Both the position numbers and the translations under genes were made by a program. A stretch of 6,587 nt of DNA, taken from contig MFBO01000018.1 of assembly GCA_001774995.1 (NCBI GenBank), forward strand, positions 1 through 6,587, read 5' to 3'. This DNA comes from Candidatus Curtissbacteria bacterium RIFCSPLOWO2_01_FULL_38_11b. Its GTDB lineage: Bacteria > Patescibacteriota > Microgenomatia > Curtissbacterales > GWA2-41-24. Shown here piece after piece: positions 1 to 3,738 of the stretch (its first letter is position 1; each line of letters starts with the position of its first letter). Under the pieces are notes generated by a model, which was not told the origin of the DNA, searched no databases, and saw only the letters and a list, made by a program, of their open reading frames with translations.

Positions 1-9
1 CAATCTATT

Positions 10-27
10 CTAGTATTTTACTACTAG
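10..27. repeat. Small perfect inverted repeat downstream of the 53-289 ORF
   Basis: CTAGTA at 10-15 and TACTAG at 22-27 form a perfect 6-bp stem with a 6-nt loop, about 25 nt beyond the stop of the minus-strand ORF ending at 53. Its place fits a transcription end, but no T-run follows on either strand, so it is not a convincing intrinsic terminator. Confidence 0.3.
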
Positions 28-52
28 CTTAACTTATCTAGACCCATAACAA

Positions 53-289
53 TTAAGAGGTTTTGTTGAGTGAGTCTGGTTTGTCTGTATCGTTTTCGAC
101 ATACTCAATTCGTTTGCCATTGTTGTCATCCATGGACGTTTCATTAGCCTGAGCTTGTGGGGAATTGGTATCAACAGAGTTCATTGTATCAACAAGGTCA
201 ACAAGAGCCTGTCCAGAGGCATCAGACTGGTCTAAATCAGCTTTAGGAGACGTTGGTGGTGCATCTTGGGGTTTATCGTCAGTATTCAT
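53..289 (-). CDS. Short acidic, disordered hypothetical protein (78 aa)
   Basis: Family not recognised. From ATG at 289 the 78-residue product is rich in Asp, Asn, Gln, Ser, Thr and Pro, with about 14 Asp and 3 Glu against 5 Lys and 1 Arg. Tyr63 is the only aromatic residue and there is no Cys, Trp or Phe. It has no signal peptide or membrane segment and should be largely unstructured. The frame stays open to 349, but the extra N-terminal codons overlie a better-looking reading frame (279-449), so the long version is doubtful. Two starts are credible. ATG at 289 lies 7 nt after a perfect TATAAT (302 to 297) and overlaps the upstream frame by 11 nt. ATG at 298 has AGGAG only 4 nt upstream. The protein-like composition and the lack of a better ORF on the other strand support it modestly. 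No function can be assigned. Confidence 0.5.
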   Translation of the reverse strand: MNTDDKPQDAPPTSPKADLDQSDASGQALVDLVDTMNSVDTNSPQAQANETSMDDNNGKRIEYVENDTDKPDSLNKTS

Positions 290-449
290 AAGGCACATTA
301 TACTCCTGTTGCGCAGCGCTGGTTGGAACGGATATGATCTTGTCATCAAACTTGGCTGGATTCCAGTCTGTTTGGAGAGCTTCTAGGAGCAATTTGGCGA
401 GTTCAAGATCTATCGCTCCAGTTCGACCAAAAAAGAGTCGGCCGAACAC
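279..449 (-). pseudogene. Tail of an unidentified coding sequence, apparently truncated by a hairpin element
   Basis: Too short for routine ORF calling. The minus-strand frame from 449 (GTG, first codon after an in-frame TAG at 459-461) to a TGA at 279-281 encodes 56 residues of protein-like sequence, including the stretches DLELAKLLLEALQTDWNPAK and VPTSAAQQEY. Leucines and charges alternate as in an amphipathic helix, and the codons do not look random. The frame is lost exactly at the palindrome occupying 449-468, so this reads as the 3' end of a longer gene whose front was removed or separated by insertion of the hairpin. Its stop overlaps the ATG of the 53-289 ORF (ATGAATACTGA, 11 nt), as expected of two genes once co-transcribed. 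The helix recalls the C-terminal helix of bacterial Ku only loosely, and I do not call it that. It could also be a very small intact gene. Confidence 0.35.
297..302 (-). promoter_or_regulatory. Perfect -10 hexamer (TATAAT) before the 53-289 ORF
   Basis: The minus strand reads TATAAT from 302 to 297, with 7 nt before ATG at 289, so transcription would begin at or next to the start codon. No recognisable -35 lies 15-18 nt upstream, and the site sits inside the 279-449 frame, so chance occurrence in AT-rich DNA is possible. Confidence 0.3.
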
Positions 450-468
450 CCCCGATAACTATCGGGGG
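449..468. repeat. GC-rich perfect palindromic hairpin
   Basis: CCCCCGATA (449-457) and TATCGGGGG (460-468) are perfectly complementary around a 2-nt centre (or 8 bp with a 4-nt loop). It is strikingly G+C-rich against its surroundings. It marks the point where the 279-449 reading frame breaks. No T-run follows on either strand, so it looks like a dispersed palindromic repeat rather than a terminator. A genome-wide copy count would settle this. Confidence 0.6.
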
Positions 469-490
469 ACAAAAACGCAAAATTTTAAAC

Positions 491-572
491 GGCGCATCCG
501 GTGGACTCAGTTAGGATTACTCTTCACTGTCCGAATGCGCCATTAAAAAAGTAATCCGTCAAAACTGAGTCC
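491..572. repeat. Compound inverted repeat with two interleaved stems
   Basis: Two long stems share one region. Stem A is GGCGCAT (491-497) with ATGCGCC (535-541), prolonged across one mismatch by CGG (499-501) and CCG (531-533). Stem B is GGACTCAGTT (503-512) plus GGATTACT (514-521) with AGTAATCC (550-557) plus AACTGAGTCC (563-572), 18 bp broken by a small asymmetric internal loop. The left arm of B lies inside the loop of A, and the right arm of A lies inside the loop of B, so the order is a-b-a'-b'. The two stems are too long and the connectors too short to form fully together; they are alternatives or a partial pseudoknot. It lies between the divergent 53-449 and 636-2226 units. It could be a mobile palindromic element, a recombination site or a structured leader. 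Confidence 0.65.
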
Positions 573-600
573 GAAATTAATATACTAAGAAAAACCTTTC

Positions 601-629
601 TTTTCAAGCGGTGAGTATTGTACTATTAA
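601..629 (+). promoter_or_regulatory. Weak candidate promoter for the 636-2226 gene pair
   Basis: TTTTCA (601-606), a 17-nt spacer and TATTAA (624-629) give 4 of 6 consensus matches in each box. The -10 box ends 6 nt before ATG at 636, the same geometry as the two better promoters at 2652-2678 and 3060-3088. Taken alone it would not be convincing in such AT-rich DNA. Confidence 0.25.
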
Positions 630-635
630 TACTTA

Positions 636-1007
636 ATGTTTGGTTTGATTATTAGTCCTCTTATTTTGTTTCCTCTCATTAACTTATCTGTAAAAATATT
701 AAGGTTTCCAGCAAGCCAAGTTAAAATATTTTTACTGTTAACTATATTTACATCCATTAATATTGTTTGCACAACAGTACTTATATGGGCTCTGTTTTCA
801 ATTAATGCTTCGGAATTGCTGGGGATATTTGTAATAAAGCTGCCTGCCTATATTGTGGCTTATCTTCTCTTAATGTTTCTCCTAAATCTAACAAGGGCTA
901 AACTTTTAACAGTTTTTGCTTTAATTATTATTGTAGACCAGCTCGCTTTTTACTCTGGTGATTTATTCAATCCGCTAGTTTGGATGTCGTCAGTATTTGG
1001 TATTTAA
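636..1007 (+). CDS. Hypothetical four-helix integral membrane protein (123 aa)
   Basis: Family not recognised. The product is strongly hydrophobic with four likely transmembrane segments, at about residues 1-19, 31-52, 61-84 and 88-104, and short basic turns (Lys20/Arg23, Arg87/Lys89) suggesting inside-positive loops. There are no obvious catalytic motifs. ATG at 636 is the first start after an in-frame TAA at 627-629 and has no Shine-Dalgarno, so it depends either on a leaderless transcript or on another initiation mode. Its TAA (1005-1007) is followed after one base by the ATG of the next gene, so the two are almost certainly co-transcribed and translationally coupled. The partner is a membrane-anchored beta-propeller, so this protein may act with it in the cytoplasmic membrane. 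That link is inference from position only. Confidence 0.7.
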   Translation: MFGLIISPLILFPLINLSVKILRFPASQVKIFLLLTIFTSINIVCTTVLIWALFSINASELLGIFVIKLPAYIVAYLLLMFLLNLTRAKLLTVFALIIIVDQLAFYSGDLFNPLVWMSSVFGI

Positions 1008-1008
1008 C

Positions 1009-2226
1009 ATGGAAAACGAGACTCAAAACATTAATACTGCAAAACCCCGTAGACTTTTGGACTTTTTAATATTGATAATTTTTATTGCAGTTACACTTAC
1101 TATTTTTTTTGTTTTTAATAATAGGGATAAAGGGATGGAAGAAAAAATAATTTGGAAATTTGATACAGGTATAGAAAAAGGAGAGCTTAGCGAACCAGTG
1201 GTGCAAAATGGAAATATTTTTCTTGCGGTTAACACACGTGGAAAAAATAAAGCCTATATAGTCTCTGTTGGAGAAGATGGCAAAGAACGATGGAAAGCTC
1301 AGTTCGACTCAGAAAAAGAAAGACTTGGAGGTGGTTACGACGAAGTAAGAATCTTAGGCTTTTCAGAAGAAAATACATACATATACCAGGATGGTTTTGT
1401 AAGCGTTTTAAATTCTGAAGACGGAAAAATTATTAATAAATATGTAGGTGGTGGTTTTTATCATGACGGTTTAATTTTCAGTGGTGGGGAAGGCCTTTTA
1501 AAGGCAGTAAATGCAGACGACGGGTCCCAAAAATGGCAATTTATTATTCCGGAGCGTACATGGGCATTCCAGGGGCAATATACCTACGGAAATAACAATC
1601 TGTTATATATTAAGATGGGCTATGATTCAAATGACGATGGTCAAAGAAATCAAGAAATTCTTATGGCTTTGGACACACTAACCGGCCAAGAAAAGTGGAA
1701 CTCTCAGATTTCTAATATTAAATCTGCTTCAAATATCTTTCTCAATGCTAACCAACTTCTTTATCGAATTATTGGGGAAAACGAAATATCAAGAATTGAT
1801 GCAAATACTGGCAAGAAACTTCAATCTGTAAGTCTACAAAATTTCGTAGCCGAATTTGGTAGCGATTGGTTCTATGTGAATAAAGGGATTGCTTTTGCAA
1901 GAAGGGGTACTGGCCGTGAGGAAAATTTCTTGTATGCTTTTGACTCTACAAATGGAAACCTTAAATGGAAGTACGATTTCCAAAATAATAGTGTGGTGGG
2001 CATTGAATCTGATGAGTTAATTTATTTAACAAGTGAAAAAGCACTTTTAGGGACTGGGAGGGGAAAAATAGATGCCATTGACCCAAACACAGGGAAAAAA
2101 GCCTGGCACTACGAATTTGGGGGTGACGCCTCAATTTCTAAACCTGTTCTGTCCGAAAACAGGGTTTATGTTACCGCCGGAAACTCTTTAAGGGACGGTG
2201 AATTTTTGTACGCCTTATCTAAGTAG
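1009..2226 (+). CDS. Membrane-anchored beta-propeller protein with PQQ-type repeats (405 aa)
   Basis: The N-terminus is a cytoplasmic stretch with Lys12/Arg14/Arg15 followed by one hydrophobic helix (residues about 16-36), giving a signal anchor with the rest outside the membrane. The exported part is a repeat beta-propeller. Turn motifs of the PQQ type (Gly-x-x-x-Trp) occur at residues 91-95 (GKERW), 172-176 (GSQKW), 226-230 (GQEKW), 316-320 (GNLKW) and 362-366 (GKKAW), with degenerate ones at 139-143 and 268-272. Spacing of about 33-54 residues fits a seven- or eight-bladed propeller closed by Trp49 and the C-terminal strand. Such domains occur in BamB-like scaffolds and quinoprotein dehydrogenases. 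Here no dehydrogenase or cofactor-binding motif is evident, so a scaffold or surface-binding role is more likely. ATG at 1009 is preferred over an in-frame TTG at 997, because TTG would overlap the upstream gene. No Shine-Dalgarno is seen; the start is probably coupled to the gene ending at 1007. Confidence 0.8.
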   Translation: MENETQNINTAKPRRLLDFLILIIFIAVTLTIFFVFNNRDKGMEEKIIWKFDTGIEKGELSEPVVQNGNIFLAVNTRGKNKAYIVSVGEDGKERWKAQFDSEKERLGGGYDEVRILGFSEENTYIYQDGFVSVLNSEDGKIINKYVGGGFYHDGLIFSGGEGLLKAVNADDGSQKWQFIIPERTWAFQGQYTYGNNNLLYIKMGYDSNDDGQRNQEILMALDTLTGQEKWNSQISNIKSASNIFLNANQLLYRIIGENEISRIDANTGKKLQSVSLQNFVAEFGSDWFYVNKGIAFARRGTGREENFLYAFDSTNGNLKWKYDFQNNSVVGIESDELIYLTSEKALLGTGRGKIDAIDPNTGKKAWHYEFGGDASISKPVLSENRVYVTAGNSLRDGEFLYALSK

Positions 2227-2373
2227 AGTTTTAGTGACTAAATTATTTTAATTTACGTTTTCTTTCTCTTTCGAGCAGAAGGTTAGATTGGTTGTATGGG
2301 AGTTTAAACTTTTTCCGCGCACGGGAAGGTGGGGCAAGGAAAGATATCGCGCGCAAAAAATAAGCGGAGCTTG

Positions 2374-2425
2374 GAAAGCTACGCTTTCTAACTAAAAGCG
2401 AGGCCGACTTGTCCAGCGTAGCTTT
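2374..2425. repeat. Competing inverted repeats (short hairpin versus 11-bp long-range stem)
   Basis: AAAGCTACGCT (2375-2385) is a perfect 11-bp complement of AGCGTAGCTTT (2415-2425). The left arm is also part of a local hairpin, GAAAGC (2374-2379) with GCTTTC (2383-2388) and a TAC loop. CGCTTT (2382-2387) can in addition pair with AAAGCG (2395-2400). These pairings exclude each other. No T-run follows, so a terminator is unlikely. Confidence 0.5.
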
Positions 2426-2445
2426 AGCGAAGTTGGGAGGCCGAG

Positions 2446-2495
2446 CCCTTCGATTAGTTTACACTGAGTGAATCGAAGTACTCAGGGTAAACTAG
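2446..2495. repeat. Crossing inverted repeat of the CCCTTCGA...CTCAGGG type
   Basis: TAGTTTACACTGAGT (2455-2469) pairs with ACTCAGGGTAAACTA (2480-2494), 15 bp with a single mismatch and a 10-nt loop. Overlapping it, CTTCGATT (2448-2455) pairs perfectly with AATCGAAG (2471-2478), which lies in the first stem's loop. CCCT (2446-2449) can also pair with AGGG (2484-2487). The arm order is a-b-a'-b', as in the 491-572 element. It sits inside the gene-free spacer and has no obvious regulated neighbour closer than the promoter at 2652. Confidence 0.6.
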
Positions 2496-2508
2496 AGTTC
2501 TGAAAAGA

Positions 2509-2542
2509 AGTTCGAATTTTTTTGTAAAGGTCGACCCTTCGA
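2509..2542 (+). repeat. 34-nt direct repeat, copy A
   Basis: The segment starting AGTTCGAA and ending GACCCTTCGA recurs at 2987-3020 with 33 of 34 bases identical; the one difference is a T versus A at the edge of the T-run. The two copies start 478 nt apart and enclose the whole 2685-2975 gene and its promoter. Sequences diverge immediately outside the 34 nt. Confidence 0.8.
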
Positions 2543-2580
2543 CTCACTTCGTTCGCTCAGGGTCTACGACAAATTTTACA
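2523..2580. repeat. Hairpin element with TGTAAA/TTTACA ends
   Basis: Outer arms TGTAAA (2523-2528) and TTTACA (2575-2580) enclose a core stem GACCCT (2533-2538) with AGGGTC (2559-2564), with GTCG/CGAC adding pairs across a small bulge. The 28-nt core (2535-2562) begins CCCTTCGA and ends CTCAGGG, matching the element at 2446-2487 and a compensated variant at 3590-3611. No T-run follows the stem on the plus strand. Confidence 0.55.
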
Positions 2581-2651
2581 GGGTAAAGGTGCTGTTTGCC
2601 TTTAGTCTGCTTTGCTTGGGCATAGAATATCGGGAGTTTTATTATCATTAT

Positions 2652-2678
2652 TTGACCTTTTTTAAAAAAGTATATAAT
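2652..2678 (+). promoter_or_regulatory. Promoter of the 2685-2975 gene
   Basis: TTGACC (2652-2657, 5 of 6 consensus) and a perfect TATAAT (2673-2678) are 15 nt apart, or 16 if the -35 is read one base earlier. This is somewhat short but within the sigma-70 range. The -10 box ends 6 nt before GTG at 2685, so the predicted transcription start coincides with the start codon. Confidence 0.6.
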
Positions 2679-2684
2679 TAAATT

Positions 2685-2975
2685 GTGAAAGAAATTAGTC
2701 TAAAGCCTATGGGCATCATACTTCGTTTAGTCAGTTCAATTTTTGTTGGGGGTTTGGGTGCTTTTGCACTTGCATGGTGGGGTTGTAGACAAGATCAATT
2801 CAATCCAGCATGTGGAGTTACGCTTTTCTTTTATGCTCCGATTCTTATTATCGTCTTTTTTATCGTTTTATTATTTCTTCCTAAGTCGATTGTTCAAGGT
2901 ATGTTTTGGAAGATAACTTTGTTGATTTTTGTAGTTTTCTTACTCCTGCTCTTTTTTCTTTACGTTATGCCTTAA
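2685..2975 (+). CDS. Hypothetical three-helix membrane protein (96 aa)
   Basis: Family not recognised. Three strongly hydrophobic segments at about residues 11-32, 45-65 and 75-94 predict a small polytopic membrane protein. The loop between helices 1 and 2 has Cys34 and Cys43, which could form a disulphide if it faces outward. The second loop carries Lys67 and Lys76. The start is GTG at 2685, which falls where +1 of the strong upstream promoter is expected and has no Shine-Dalgarno. ATG at 2709 (codon 9) is the alternative and also lacks a ribosome binding site. The gene is an isolated unit with its own promoter, and both flanks carry copies of a 34-nt direct repeat. This raises the possibility that it moves or was acquired as a unit. 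No function can be proposed beyond membrane location. Confidence 0.65.
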   Translation: MKEISLKPMGIILRLVSSIFVGGLGAFALAWWGCRQDQFNPACGVTLFFYAPILIIVFFIVLLFLPKSIVQGMFWKITLLIFVVFLLLLFFLYVMP

Positions 2976-2986
2976 GATTTGAATTG

Positions 2987-3020
2987 AGTTCGAAATTTTT
3001 TGTAAAGGTCGACCCTTCGA
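2987..3020 (+). repeat. 34-nt direct repeat, copy B
   Basis: 33 of 34 bases match copy A at 2509-2542. It begins 11 nt after the stop of the 2685-2975 gene. Its last 8 nt (CCCTTCGA) are the left half of the hairpin family seen at 2535-2562, but the right half is replaced by a different small hairpin (3025-3039), as if two elements had fused. Confidence 0.8.
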
Positions 3021-3065
3021 TTCGTCGAGTCAGACTCGATTCACTTTTGTGTTGTGAACTTTACA
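3001..3065. repeat. Hairpin element with TGTAAA/TTTACA ends, second copy
   Basis: TGTAAA (3001-3006) and TTTACA (3060-3065) bracket this element, as in 2523-2580. Inside, TCGAGT (3025-3030), CAG and ACTCGA (3034-3039) form a perfect small hairpin. The 19 nt at 3025-3043 recur at 3675-3693 with one difference. The right-hand TTTACA doubles as the -35 box of the next gene's promoter. Confidence 0.5.
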
Positions 3066-3088
3066 AATTACTATCAAGTTATCATAAT
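3060..3088 (+). promoter_or_regulatory. Promoter of the 3095-3523 gene
   Basis: TTTACA (3060-3065) and CATAAT (3083-3088) each match 5 of 6 consensus bases, with the ideal 17-nt spacer. The -10 box ends 6 nt before ATG at 3095, so +1 is predicted at the start codon and the mRNA would be leaderless. The stretch before ATG has no purine-rich ribosome binding site, consistent with that. Confidence 0.65.
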
Positions 3089-3094
3089 GTAAAC

Positions 3095-3523
3095 ATGGCA
3101 GAAGGTGCGACTACACCGGAAGGCGAAACTTCTAATAAAATATCAGAATCTTCTAAACAGGAAGTTACTTTAGTTGATTCAACCGGATCGGCAAATGCTC
3201 AGGTAGAGAAAAAAGGTCTTTTGGGTACTGTTTTAAGTTTATTGGGCAGAAAAAAACAAGAATCTCCCCAGCCAGAAGAAACACCCGAGCAAATCAGAGA
3301 TAGAGTGGCAACACTTCAAGCAGAAAGGTTAAATCTTGTGAGGTTGACTGGTGTGTCTGATAGTGAGGGCACAAGTAAAGAGAAGGATGCCGCACGAATT
3401 AAAGAGATCGATGAGCGAATAATGCAATTAAGGAGCAAACTTCCTCCTGAGGTGAGTCAGGCCCAACCTCAAGATGCTTCAATAACCGCTGCTATCCCAG
3501 AGAAAGACCAAGAGGCCGCCTGA
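3095..3523 (+). CDS. Hypothetical disordered protein with amphipathic helix and coiled coil (142 aa)
   Basis: Family not recognised. Three zones are visible. Residues 1-38 form a Ser/Thr/Glu-rich disordered N-terminus. Residues 39-54 are a short hydrophobic segment flanked by lysines and arginine (KKGLLGTVLSLLGRKK), which could be a membrane-surface helix or a docking motif. Residues 63-86 and 94-116 are two charged heptad-like helices suited to a coiled-coil hairpin. A Gln/Pro/Ala-rich tail follows. There is no signal peptide and no Cys or Trp. The frame stays open upstream to 2906, but that extension overlaps the previous gene and then translates the repeat element 2987-3065, so it is artefactual. 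ATG at 3095 fits the promoter exactly. The gene converges on rpsI and has no operon partner. Its composition recalls the 53-289 product, but no homology is claimed. Confidence 0.65.
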   Translation: MAEGATTPEGETSNKISESSKQEVTLVDSTGSANAQVEKKGLLGTVLSLLGRKKQESPQPEETPEQIRDRVATLQAERLNLVRLTGVSDSEGTSKEKDAARIKEIDERIMQLRSKLPPEVSQAQPQDASITAAIPEKDQEAA

Positions 3524-3586
3524 CAATTTTATAGATTTTCCCCCGGACCTTATGGCCGAGGCCCTCTCTTTCTTATCGCTTCGGTG

Positions 3587-3624
3587 ATTGTCTTTCGACT
3601 TTGCTCAAGACAAAGTCTTACAAT
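3587..3624. repeat. Nested and competing hairpins in the convergent spacer
   Basis: GACTTTG (3597-3603) and CAAAGTC (3611-3617) form a perfect 7-bp stem with a 7-nt loop, inside outer arms ATTGT (3587-3591) and ACAAT (3620-3624). GTCTT (3590-3594) can instead pair with AAGAC (3607-3611). The 3590-3611 stretch looks like a variant of the CCCTTCGA...CTCAGGG element with compensating changes in the outer pairs. It lies between the convergent 3095-3523 and rpsI genes, so it may impede transcription from either side, but it has no T-run. Confidence 0.5.
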
Positions 3625-3660
3625 TATCGTTTAGGACTTTGTTTCCCCTCCTCATCTTAG

Positions 3661-3716
3661 TTTAAGTCTTTTCATCGAGTTAGACTCGATTCAGTATCAT
3701 TCATACACGACTTAAA
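3661..3716. repeat. Nested inverted repeat downstream of rpsI, possible bidirectional transcription end
   Basis: TTTAAGTC (3661-3668) and GACTTAAA (3709-3716) form a perfect 8-bp outer stem. Within it ATCGAGT (3674-3680), TAG and ACTCGAT (3684-3690) form a perfect 7-bp hairpin. It begins 22 nt past the rpsI stop on the operon's 3' side, where a terminator is expected, but there is no T-run after the stem. Termination is therefore only suggested by position. The rest of the 3524-3738 spacer holds no gene that I can see. Confidence 0.45.
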
Positions 3717-3738
3717 GAGCGATTTGAAGAGGGCTTCA

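Larger units (their letters stand above)
2227..2684. other. Gene-free 458-bp spacer made of stacked hairpin elements
   Basis: No reading frame here resembles a gene on either strand, and no tRNA-like fold was seen. Base composition is less AT-rich than in the flanking genes. From left to right it holds a CGCGC-type weak inverted repeat (2315-2354), a switchable stem set (2374-2425), a direct heptamer AGGCCGA (2401-2407 and 2438-2444) flanking another imperfect hairpin, the crossing repeat 2446-2495, the 34-nt direct repeat copy A (2509-2542) with its hairpin (2523-2580), and then the promoter at 2652-2678. It appears to be an accumulation site for short palindromic elements between transcription units. 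Confidence 0.7.

Noticed and set aside
290..349. Extended N-terminus of the minus-strand acidic ORF up to TTG 349 or ATG 346
   Set aside because: The added codons lie over the 279-449 frame, have a different composition from the rest of the protein and have no ribosome binding site.
279..449. Identification of the coding remnant as a Ku protein C-terminus
   Set aside because: Similarity is limited to the general pattern of one amphipathic helix followed by Asp-Trp-x-Pro; no diagnostic Ku residues can be confirmed.
165..546. Two overlapping plus-strand ORFs (165-386 and 334-546)
   Set aside because: They are antisense to the minus-strand coding frames or run through palindromes; composition is not protein-like.
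587..602. AAGAAA/TTTCTT hairpin upstream of 636
   Set aside because: Six A:T pairs in AT-rich DNA are expected by chance and too weak to matter.
997..1008. TTG 997 as start of the beta-propeller gene
   Set aside because: It overlaps the preceding gene by 11 nt and adds only four residues; ATG 1009 is one base after the upstream stop.
2377..2580. CRISPR array in the repeat-rich spacer
   Set aside because: The repeats are mostly inverted, differ in sequence and are not regularly spaced; no cas gene is nearby.
2906..3094. A 63-codon N-terminal extension of the 3095-3523 protein starting at TTG 2906
   Set aside because: It overlaps the end of the 2685-2975 gene in another frame and then translates the repeat element 2987-3065; the promoter lies inside it, and ATG 3095 is a better start.
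3587..3716. Intrinsic terminators in the convergent spacer
   Set aside because: The stems are good, but neither strand has a T-run after them; kept as repeats with only a positional hint of termination.
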